From contig QXVZ01019841.1 of the NCBI GenBank assembly GCA_008931825.1, positions 1 through 33,410 of the forward strand: 33,410 bases of DNA. Direction: 5' to 3'. This stretch comes from Phallusia fumigata (lineage: Eukaryota > Chordata > Ascidiacea > Phlebobranchia > Ascidiidae). The translations under genes were made by a program, and so were the position numbers. Shown here piece by piece: positions 21,371-32,500 of this stretch. The notes beneath the pieces were generated by a model. The model was given only the letters and a program-made list of their open reading frames with translations, had not been told where the DNA came from and searched no databases. How positions within the stretch are numbered: the first letter of the stretch is position 1; the number at the start of each line of letters is the position of its first letter.

Positions 21371-21378
21371 CTTATAAG
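21371..21378. promoter_or_regulatory. Palindromic TATA-like element upstream of TIKI
   Basis: CTTATAAG reads the same on both strands and lies 183 bases upstream of the TIKI start codon, beside a GC-rich tract (GGCGGCGGCGGG). It could serve TIKI on the minus strand. A plus-strand transcript is also conceivable, since a good donor (GTAAGC) follows at about 21459, but no coding exon is visible there. Confidence 0.35.
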
Positions 21379-21399
21379 GCGGCGGCGGGAAAAAAGAAG

Positions 21400-23556
21400 G
21401 CACTGCGGACGTTCGCGTTCAACTGCCCGTCGATCGTGGATGCCAGCAACTTGACAGTAAGCAAATATTGTGCAAATTACGTGCTTTATGTGCACAGATT
21501 TTCTAAACAGGAAGGCGGTGTTTAATTCTTGAGTTGACGGAAGGACCGCATTGTTTCAATGCTGCCAAGGATTAGTATTTTTCACGGAAGCCCTTTTGGA
21601 CACAATGTTCGTAAAATGCGATCAATTTCTATTTGAATACCAGAGCGAAAAAACACCCGGGGCAAGTGTTTTTTGACACAAATTCAAAAATTTATCAAAA
21701 ACATAATTGTCCCTTTGCCTTAACGATGTTGTCATCATTTTGGCGAAATAAATATTTTTTCTGGGTTTGCGTGTAAATGTCGCCGTCATTAGAGCTCTAT
21801 ACGGTTTCATTACCAATGAAACTTAATTTTTGACTTTTTCGCGCCTTGTTTTTTAAAACAAAAAATGTGTGTTGCTACTTGTCCATAGATGAAACATGGC
21901 CCTTATCGGGAGCAAATATCGTGTATTTAAGGTTTACCGAATTCAAACTTTACCGTACATGTTTCCAACCATTACCGCAGCATGATATCAACAGCGTAGA
22001 TAGGTACCTTGAACCAAACTGCGTGTGTGCTGACGGACAAGGGATTTCTAGCTACGTTTCAAAATCGATTTGAAGGTCAATTTCAATGGCGCGCAGACAG
22101 CGGGTGAGTATTTTCAGTTGCTCGTTTGGACGCGGGTGATGAAGAACGTGAACTCAGCTTGCGCCACGTCGATAGCAGGTTCACTTTCCAAACACCAGCA
22201 AACGATTCTGTTTGCCCAGCGCCGGGTCGAAGGCCTTGTTGTTTCAAAGACAGGCTTGATAGCCCCAAACCCGAGATAGGTAATCTACTGGCCTACCAGG
22301 TGTCATTCTATGACGCCAGCGTTGGCAGTGAGGGATGACCAGCCGGGCCGCTGGGTGAACGAGGTTAAATGTACAAACATGTTGTTACGATTAATGGTGG
22401 CAGAGCGAAATTAGAATCACAGCGCTGGGAAAATTTATCGAAACCGGGTGATTTTGTTGGTTCCAGGTCGAGTCACCTTCACAAGAATAGAAGGTCGAAT
22501 CGATTTCGCTATGTTAGCATGCATTCCGCGTTTTCGGTATTAAGTAGTGTTTTAAAGTCAAACACGCATTTTTTAACTTAGTTAGTTCAACAAGTCAAGT
22601 AGGCCTACTTCTAAACATAAATTGTTATGTGATCAACATTAAATGCTACATGCATTTAAAAAAAAACCTGGTCAAAAATGTTTTTGCGCTTTAGCGTTAT
22701 CCAACTGTTAAACAAGAATATAAAAATTTTTGGCAAGTTTTGGTTTATTCGACATAAAAAACACACGCATACACGGCGCGAAAAGTTGAGGTGAATTTCA
22801 TTTCTTGACAAGTTGACTGCCGAGTCAGCAGTTCAGGGATTGCATTGATGCGGCGATCCCATCATGTCACACAGCGAATTATTCCTCCTATGGCAGTTCA
22901 AATAACTTTTGTGGATGTTGGAGAACACACTTATACAGTGCTTTGGACTGTCAACAAACCTAACAACAAACTGAATTGAGATAGATCGATGCTCGGCCAT
23001 CGCGAAGTTGAGGCAAGCGATCCTCTCGCGCCGAGCGAAAAGGTGAGGCAGCAAAGATATGACGACAAAATGACGTCATGCGGCTGTTGGCGGAGGAACT
23101 GGATGAGAGCAGCGGAAAAAACAAGGCGCACTAGTTTCTGAGCGCCGGAAAATACAAAGAAGAAGGATTGCACTGCGTTGCGTAAAAATATCTTAAAGTG
23201 TTTTCAATTTTTCTCATTACAACGAGTTTAGTTTTTCGTTTGACTGATCGAAGCTCGAATAATCTTCTCTTCTGGTTTTAAAATTGCAAAGAGTAAACCG
23301 GCCAAAACTTGACGGACTTGAGGTCACAAGTGGCATAGAGTGATGAGGCGTGAGTGATCAACGCAGGTAAGCTCACAGGTAAAGGAGGAAAGGGATGAGC
23401 AGGAGCGAAGAAGAGGAGCAAACACTCGGCATCGCGTAAAAAGTTCAGGTTGGGACTATAGCGAAAAGCAATAAATAGAATTTCTTCAGCTCTGGCTCCT
23501 TCGCGTCACCCAGCGGATATAAATTCATGGCGGAATAAGGAAAAAGTATGACCCAG
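21400..23556. other. Intergenic stretch between TIKI and RICTOR
   Basis: No exon chain is supported here. The right side should contain the RICTOR 3' UTR, whose stop codon is at 23557-23559. A minus-strand AATAAA at 22744-22749 is the nearest obvious signal but is about 800 bases away. Confidence 0.45.
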
Positions 23557-23598
23557 CTACTTGATGCTCTGCAGTGCCCGTTGAGCGTCTTGATAAAC
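23557..23598 (-). CDS. RICTOR terminal exon
   Basis: Acceptor CGTATTTCGCAG; 13 codons and TAG (23557-23559). VYQDAQRALQSIK continues the previous exon in phase 0, and its acidic/Ala pattern resembles the human QMHEEAEAVLA. The longer human C-terminal tail is absent. Confidence 0.88.
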   Translation of the reverse strand, partial: VYQDAQRALQSIK

Positions 23599-26500
23599 CT
23601 GCGAAATACGCAAACTTTGCATTTGTTTTAAAAGACTAAGAATGTGGTACAACAAACCGGTTATTTTGTTTTACATTTCCCTACACACGGCTATTTAATG
23701 TTGCGTTTTCTAATGTTTCAAACATAAAAATTGACAAAAAAACACAGCTCTATAGTTTCGGAAAATAAAAAACTCTATTCCAAATAGTAGGCAAACCTCT
23801 GTGAAGTGTACGTCCTGGAACAGTTCTTGCACGAATCGTCGCGTAGTAAGTCGGAAACTGTACTCGCTCATGATTTGCACGATGCTGTTGTAGAGAGACA
23901 CAGAGTCGAATACCTCTGGCCGTTTTTCTTTCATCCTAAGGAAACACATTTTTTGTTTTAAACTTGAAAATAATACGAGTTTTCAGTTTTGTTTTCAGTA
24001 CCCGAGCGAGTTTTATGCATTTCTGCGTCACTGGGTCTACAATATACACGGGGCGCAACTATGCCACAGTTTGTAGGAAGGCCTTGCAGGATCAAAGAAA
24101 TGAAGAGTGTGTATTTCAACTGCCACATGCAGTAATTTCTTACGTCCCAGCGCACTCTGCGAGTCGAGACGGAGTAAACTGCACAGATCGGACTTCTGGA
24201 GTTTGGCTAAACATCTAGTTTTAATACCTTTGGGTATTATGAAACCAAATATATGATTGCCATTGTTTGTCATTTTTGAAACTAAAATATTTCCTCTTTA
24301 GACCTTTCGGAAAGGTACCAAACATGCAAAAAGGTANTGGCTTTTTAGCCTGATACTCACAACAAACTGGAGTGCCGTAATTTGGCTACACTAGCCTAAA
24401 CGGCCAATGTCCCGTCACCAGCACTGATGAGACCTTACATGTCGAAACAGTGTGCACTGTCTGCAGCTCACAAGTCACAAACAGTTAGATGATACATTTG
24501 CAAAATACCATGCATTTGTAACGCTTTTAATTGATATGTGAGATTTGTACCAAAGAACTCAATATGTTTAAATTCACAATCGAGATTACGCAAGAACAAA
24601 ACGAGGTTAAATAAACCTTGTTTGTTTCGAAATGCGTCCTAATCATCAGGCCGCAACAACAAACGTTCGTTCCTAATCCTGAACTGTTTCTATTCCGTTC
24701 TTCCACTTACCAAGATAGCACAGGTCACTAGCTTCGCTTAACATGCTGTCGGGTGTACGAGCGCACGGCGTGTTCATGGTGGAGTGACTACGTCCAGGCT
24801 TGTTGGCCTTCAGGGCGGCGGCCACAGCTGGACCAAACGTGTACTCGTCAAGTCCACGAAACTTGCGTCCCTGTAGGAGGTCGATCACCTTCTGCTTGCC
24901 AGGGTTCTCTGTCGAAGCCGTTTCTGAACAAAACGTTTTATTTTCGAAAGGAGTTTCTGTAGGTACACAGTCGTATTATTGTCGAAACTGACGGAAAATG
25001 TCGCCACGATGATCAAGTAGTATACACGATTGTTTTTCGTTTACAAGATTGTGGGTTGAAATTCTCTCAGCCTTTCATTTTTTCCTACAAGGTAAATTAA
25101 ACGACATTGCTCCAACCTAATGGACCCAGATGCCAAACGAGTCAATAAAAGAGACGGTAGGGAGTCCGCAAGCACCGTGGATCATTTGAACGCAATAAAA
25201 AGTTTTCAAACATATTTTTTTTACTTAAAACTCATTAACATCGCCAGTGATGCATGCGTGCGTTTCTTACGTAACATAACAGTTGCCAAACTTGTAAAAA
25301 AATTAATTTGACTATAATCGTTTTATTGCTTTTCAAACAAGGTTCGCATTCAGATAGTACGGGCTTGTAGGAAAATAGTTATACTTTTAACGAGTCCACT
25401 AGGCTTATTTCTTGTACGGAAGCAGTTCGCGGCCCGAAAAAGTTTATAAACACCACTCTAGAGCAGTGGTCCTTAATCTCGTGGCAGTTACAAACACTGA
25501 AAATAGCACTGTTCTATATTACGTCTGACAGAACTAGCAAAATAAAATTATTTATACATTGGTGAATTTAAGGAACGGAAACTGGTCTAAACAGAAATCT
25601 GTTATGAGGGGAAAATAGAGAAAACAAGGATGCCATGTAACAACCTTCTTCAACTGGGTCTTTCCACGAGGATAAAATGCTGCTAAGGGTTTCCCGGTCC
25701 TTCCTGCTTCCTTGATGAAGTGTCTAAAGGATAAAGTAGGATTTTAGCTTGCTGCGCTTAGGGATGTTCAAAGTAGAATAGCTGGCTTCTAGAATAGTTG
25801 TTTCGAATCCAGAATATCGAATCCAAGTCTTATATAAACTTTGGCAGAATAACACACAGAATTGCAAGCAACAAAACAAAAATATAGGACTGTTTATTTA
25901 ACTTTGAGAAGTGATCCTCCTTAAAACGTCTAAATCCAAACAATGTCAGACGTCCGGTCATTATACAGTTACGTGCAAAGGTAAAAAAACGTTTATGTGT
26001 AAAAGGCATAAGCCAGGAGGGAACTACTATTTACCGCCTTGATGCAACTTCAAATGTACTACTAAAACAAATTGGGCGATCAACGACAAACGGCGTTGTA
26101 TCGGCGCTGTTGCATCTGTAAATGCCACTCGCATCAACACAAAGTGCAGACGAATTGCGCACGCTCGTTTAGCATGTGTTTTGGACGAAATAATATCGGT
26201 TCAAATTACCCGATATAAACGGCAAATTTTGGAGGATTCGATCCTTCTTTGAACATCCCTAGCTGCGCTAGACAAATATGTTCGCGGCTTACTATATGTT
26301 AGGAATTGGAAACAATACTTTTAGAAAATATGTACACAAAATGTCAGTAAATTTAAGAGTTTTACGTTGAAAATCGAGGACAACTCTTCGGGAATGGCAA
26401 TGCCAACAAAACGTGTGGTAGCGATGATGTCATCACGTTCCTCGACCGTGATCTCATCCGACGAACTGTCAGATCTAAAACAGTTGCATGAGTTACGAAC

Positions 26501-29500
26501 ACGAACCGTCGTAAAAACTACAAAAAAATCGAAAGGGACAAAACATGGTCACATGAAACTTACTGGTCACTTAACGGTTTTCTCGCTTCGGACGACGGGG
26601 AGGGAATTTGTTGGGTAAATATTCTCACAGCTGCCAATCCTGAAAGTAACAAGGTTGCGAAAATTCTGTCCAAAACTACAGAGGTGTCCGCAAACACTCA
26701 CAAACGACACAACAATCCGGAAAATGGATAAAGCTTCGTTTGGGTCAATTTAACGAGAAAGTTTGTTGGTTTGAAATAGCAAGACAGCAAATCAGCAGCT
26801 TAAGGCCAGCAAGCGTAATCTCACCTCGAGGTTTCCTGCGACGCCACAACGAATCAGATTCTTCATCCACCTTATCTGCATCGTCTGCGTTTGTCTTTGG
26901 TATCACCGTGGGAACAGAAGAATCGATTCCGAAACCAGAGTCCAGGGAAACCTCGGTGTTTCCCCGCAACCGAGACTTCCCCGTAGTCGCAGCGGTCACG
27001 TTGAATGTTTGCTCGATTCTGATTGGCTCGCTTTCGCTAGCGTTCGTTTCCTGGCGTATCGGCGACGGATGTGTCTTTTCTAAAGTTTCTGTGGGAGACT
27101 TTGGGGAGCAATCACCGTTGCTTAAGATTACGGAAATATTTTTTAGTAGTAAGTCCGACGCGGATCGGTCCTTAAGATTTCCCTCCGATCGGGAATGGGA
27201 CAAAGTCGATTTATCTTCGTTTTGATCGTTATAATTCCTGCCAACGTCATTGTTCTCTGACCAATCAGAATGCGTCCTGTGATGCTCAACATGAACATTA
27301 ATCCTCTCCGACTTATCCGTTGCCCGATTGTTAGACTTCGTTCTATTTTTTTCGACTTCCAAAACATCCGGCAACGATTGCGAGCGTTTACATCGCTCTT
27401 CATCGCCATCTCGCGGCGAGTGGTAATCACTCTGCGCAACGTAAAACCGCGTGCTTCCACGTGGACGGGCAGCACTGTTTTCAACGATCGTAGATTCGGT
27501 CTGGCCAGAATTGTTTCTGTTCCATGACGACACGTTGCTAAGCTCGCTCGTCACGTTGCCAGGGGTAACGGAAAGTTCAGTTTTAAGCGAGTATTCGGAG
27601 GACTTCCGGTTTATGGCGGTTTCGGAAATTTCCATCTTCAAGGTGTCGACCGACGCATTTGACGATGACGTGAGAGTCCCGGAACTGAGGAGGCGACGGT
27701 TCGGTGGCGAGGGGCGTGGCGAGGGCGGGGGTTCGTTTTCTTCGATCACGGATCGTTCATGGTTTGGAAGGTCGGATTGTTCGAAGGGATGATGATCGGA
27801 AACGTAACCCGATGACGTTTCGTCGGTTTGCTTCTTTCGGTCGACCTGCGCCAAAAAACAATATTGTTTCATCTAATCTAATTCAATGTTGTGGTAAATT
27901 CGTGAAAATTGGCTACAAGTGTTCAAACGATTCCCCGTTATACGGCTTAACAAAAACTACCAGTTTTGGGAAATTTATGAAAATTGGTTACTATTTAAAA
28001 GAATTACACCGTTGAGAGGCTTAACATAAGTACTGGTTTTGGTAAATTTATGAATATTGATTGTCTAGTACTCAAAGACTTAATGTCGTACGGCGCAATG
28101 TAAGTATCAGTCTGGGGCTACTTATCTAACAGTGCATAGTAAATATCTGAGACACGACTTACGATATATCCGGTTTTCGTAACAGATTTGCTTTTCGTTT
28201 TCTTGAAAATGTGATTGACAGTACCTNTTATCTAACAGTGCATAGTAAATATCTGAGACACGACTTACGATATATCCGGTTTTCGTAACAGATTTGCTTT
28301 TCGTTTTCTTGAAAATGTGATTGACAGTACCTAAAAAAAAGATTCATTTAGACAGTTTTTTGAAAATTCCGCAAACGCGAAAAACACACTTATTATAATT
28401 CGAGCTCGAACGGAAAACAAATTGTCAGCGAAAAATAGAATCAGCAAACATTCTCACCCCAAACGCGTTCTCTGAACTTCGTCTTGGAGCTTGAAACGTT
28501 TAGGTTCGGCGTCACAACTTTATCGGCAATCGAGTTTGATCGTCGGTCGTAGGTGGCCGTGCTTTCCGTTTGTGACGGAAGCTTCTCGGAATGGACACTG
28601 GCAGGACTTGGTGTTTTGCTGATGTTCATCGACGAATTAAGGGAATCTGATGACAGAATTGTGTCCACATTATATTGCGTGCAGTGCAAAACAATAAAAT
28701 ATAACTGCGTCGTTATGGGAGTATACGCGAAAAATTGGAATCCGTTTCAAGTGAAACATCAGTGAATTAAAAATCGCGGAACTGTGGGCGTTTGTAATAT
28801 CTGCTTCTTCAACAAACAACATAATCATCGACGATTGCTGCCTTTGGCAAAATTACAATGAAATATTTCGCCTTAAACACGGCATCTTCAGTTCCTTATT
28901 CAAATAGAATCTGAATGTTTTAACTCTAGGCTTTATTTGTGCATAAATAAGGATAATTCGTTTTTTGTTTCAGCTTACTTGACATTTCATTTTCGAATAT
29001 ACTCGAGTGTGAACTGAGCATGGAAGTGGAAGCACTAGTGGTGGTCGTCGGGCTGGGAAGATCTTCACAAATCGAGTTCTTTTTAGAATTTCTCCGAGCT
29101 GACGTACGTAAAAATTTTGGTTACATTTTCGGATTACTATACTGTGGGGCTAAAACCAAAGTTTTGATTTAAAAACAATTTGGCAGGTCGGTCTAATGGC
29201 AAATGCAACCGCCTCAAACAGGGAAAGTTAATGGTTCTAACCACTGCAATACCAAAACCCAGAGTAATTTTTCAACCGGATTAAATTAACTTACCAAAAA
29301 AATATCGCAAAAGACTAAAAACTGCAATGCAACTCAGCGGTGTACAATCTTGAGTCTAAGCTACAATCTTAACAACACATATCCTGTACTTTTTACTTAC
29401 TTCTCCTAAAACTCGATCCGGATTCGGAATTGGCCGTCCTACTCGAAGCACGTGACCTTCTCTCCCTCCCGTGTGATGACGTACTCACGTTGCTCTCACT

Positions 29501-32500
29501 TCGGCGTGGGCTTCTGCTGTTTGCAAAGATTTTTACACTATGACTCAACAGCCTGGGGGCCCTTGACATATACCAGTGGAATTTTGGTTTGTTTTGCGGT
29601 TGATTTTCCACAACTTGGCACTTTTGCAGCGGTGTGAAAGCCAACATTAAAGTTTATTTTAGGCCTAATGCCAGGGATGGGGCGATTTTATTCCAATTTT
29701 GACCTGGACGGATTTAGCAATCTCATGTTTGGTGGTTTAACCATGTGAAAAGTGCAAGTTCATTCTGCACTATGTTGTTCTTTAATTATTTACTTTATAC
29801 GAAAAGATTGTAATGTTGAGTGTTCGCAAAGGAAAAACAATGAATATTTTTACCACAAACAAGGAATTAGGACACACAAAAAATATTTGCCGAAATTTAT
29901 ATCGGCAAGCAGTTTCTGGCCAATGTTAAATCAATATCAGCACTGGTTTTATCCGAAGGCCATGCCAAAATTAAGGTCACGCAAACTTCTCAGGAAAAAC
30001 AATCTTAACAGGTCAGAGAAAAAAAGCACCAAGGTAGCCTTCACACAGCGAGACAGAACTATCAACGTCACTCACCTGTGTAAGTGTGAAGCGCTGGAGG
30101 CGGTCGACCACTGCGACGCCGAAGAAATCGATTTGGTCAGAAGGTCACCTCGGGTCATTTGCGGGGTTACTTCGGGTTCGAACAGAGCCGAGTGTTTTCG
30201 CGCTGGACCAGGCTCGGGTCGGTTCACCGTCCGCAAGACGCTCTGCGCAGAAAAGTGCGTCGTTGTCGATGCGTGCAAATCTTTTTCGACAAGTTGACCG
30301 AGCGGTGCAGGTTTGGCTTAGTCGTTTAAATTAAGCTAGGCCTGTGCTTTTCAACCTTCACAATGTTTTCTGCATTCTGCTACTGGTTTTCAACGCACAG
30401 AAAGTCGCTTGTTGGCCTGGACACAGTTTGTCCACTTTGTGCATCATGGTATTGGCAAATTGTGGGCAAATTTGAGGGTAATACATAAAGCAAAAAGGGT
30501 TACTGTTTAAAAGAAAGAAAAAGTGGCACTTAAGGATATTTACAACGGCACTACGCAGTGCACACAGCTCCAACAGTAAAATCGTAACAATAGGATTTTC
30601 ACGCGGAGAAACCAAGATGAGTTGGAGCAGCGGGGGAGGAGAAGGAGCAGAAGTGAGACTTGTTTGTTTGTCGCCAAGGACTCGCGACCCCGCCCTAGGT
30701 TCGACCTCCACGCGTAGACTAGCAGGAATTAGGGAAGCACAATTACCAAGCCTGGTAAACAAGAAATCGCGAGGCCGGCAACGTACACACACGCCCTACA
30801 TTGGTCGTCCAAAGGGCAGATTTTTCTTTGGGGTGTATGTAAATATTTTTGCCGGTTCGGGGAAATAGGCGTAAAGCAAAAAAGGTCACCCCTGTATGTG
30901 TTGTTGATTTTTTTGTGCGCACAGTCGTTTCCCGGCCATCTACGCCTGCGGTTTACGAACTGTTAGGCACAAGGTTCATGTTCAGCGATTTTCCGGGCAA
31001 ATATTAACAGTTACTTGCTGTGGCCCAACCAACTGTGTTTTGATGCTTTTAAAACACAAAAAAATGTATATCACAACGTTCAAATGTGAATTATATGCCT
31101 GCGCATATTTGNGTGGCCCAACCATCTGTGTTTTGATGCTTTTAAAACACAGAAAAATGTACATAACAACGTTCAAATGTGAATTATATGCCTGCGCATA
31201 TTTGGTACTGGGATCTGCCCTGAAGCTTTCATGCAGGCCAACGATAACGGCATACTCATGTGTGAATCATAGTACGCCAGGCCTGCAAGAGGCGGGATAC
31301 CATATCATAGTCGGCCTTCCAAGCATTTTCAGTCAGCAAGGCATGGCAAGAAAAATCTAGTCTGCTGTGGGATTCGAACCCACAACAGGAGCCTATCCGG
31401 GGCTGGGATAGCCTATGAATTATGATTCATGCTACAACGTTTGTGTTGGAAGGAACTTGATTTAATGCTTCAAAATACGGAGTAACGACTTATGGTATTG
31501 AAATGCGTCATAGCAGACATGAAACAAATGGTCATAAGGTCGAGGAAAGGTCGATGTCACCATGGTTGGAAACCCCACATGCTATTAATCAATCCTGTAT
31601 TGGTCGGCACAGTGCCCAAGTCCCTGATCGATCTGCAGGAATACCGCAGCCTGAAAGCATAATTAATACTACTACACCACGGCACGCGCCTATTGTTCGT
31701 TTTATACATGTTTCCAGAAAATTTGAAAAATTTTAACAGCCAGACACCGTAACCCCAATAGCGCTAAAATCCAAAACATATTGAGCAACATTTACACAAA
31801 CGTCCTAAAATGTCCGTAGGTACAAAAACAAACAGGGCTTTACGAAATAGTGTTTAAGGAAGTTTCAAACATAAACTAACACTTAAACGGCATAGTTTTG
31901 CCCTAAACCAGTGATTTTTAACAGTTTCCTTGTCGGTACCCCTTTGAACTTAACCACTTCTCGTATCCCCTCCTGTAATTTCCGAAAAGTAATTATTGTT
32001 CTCGTGTTTAAATAACAAGCCATTTTGGTACCCACTAGAAGCCCCCTAGAGTACCCCTGGTTAAGAACCCCTGACCCAAACATTTATTTTAAAATCGATT
32101 TATCGAAAATCACGAAGACAACCATTTATTCCTGATTGAAAGGCATCAAACTAACCTTCCACCCAAGGTCCTGTATCGCCTCCACTCCCGGTATGGTTTG
32201 CGCGATGCAGTTGATGCAATAGATGCTCGTCCCCCGCACAGATGCATTGTCCGATTTGCTCGCCAGCTCAGTGAAAAGCGGAAGCGCGCCACACTCTCGC
32301 AAGAGGGGAAGTCCCAGGGCAGTAGAGCCGATGTGGGCCTGAGAGAAAAAGTGAGACAAGATGGAAATTGCAACCAAGTGTGAGGGTAAGGGTTCGGCTG
32401 CAGCGGGGTTGGTAGCAACTAATAGTATCAAGAACTATATACTGTGTCTGTATGAAATGTATTTTTTTGTTTTAGTGGATGCACGAACACAAATCGTAAA

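Larger units (their letters stand above)
30243..32155 (-). other. 1.9-kb RICTOR intron
   Basis: It begins GTTAGT and ends TTCTGCGCAG. Contents are a hAT miniature element, a tRNA-like element and an allelic duplication around an N, each listed separately. Short open frames at about 30358-30868 have no recognisable domain or phase-consistent splice sites. Confidence 0.75.

Noticed and set aside
24437..24458. 22-base candidate RICTOR microexon (acceptor CTGCAG, donor GTAAGG) with compatible phase
   Set aside because: So short that a phase match is expected by chance, and the peptide is unlike known RICTORs.
25461..25480. CAGTGGTCCTTAATC resembling a hAT transposon end in a RICTOR intron
   Set aside because: No matching inverted end or 8-bp target duplication was found nearby.
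26740..27225. 161-codon plus-strand ORF
   Set aside because: Antisense shadow of the large RICTOR exon.
29752..30297. 181-codon plus-strand ORF
   Set aside because: Its second half is antisense to the RICTOR exon 30076-30242 and the first half looks like random sequence.
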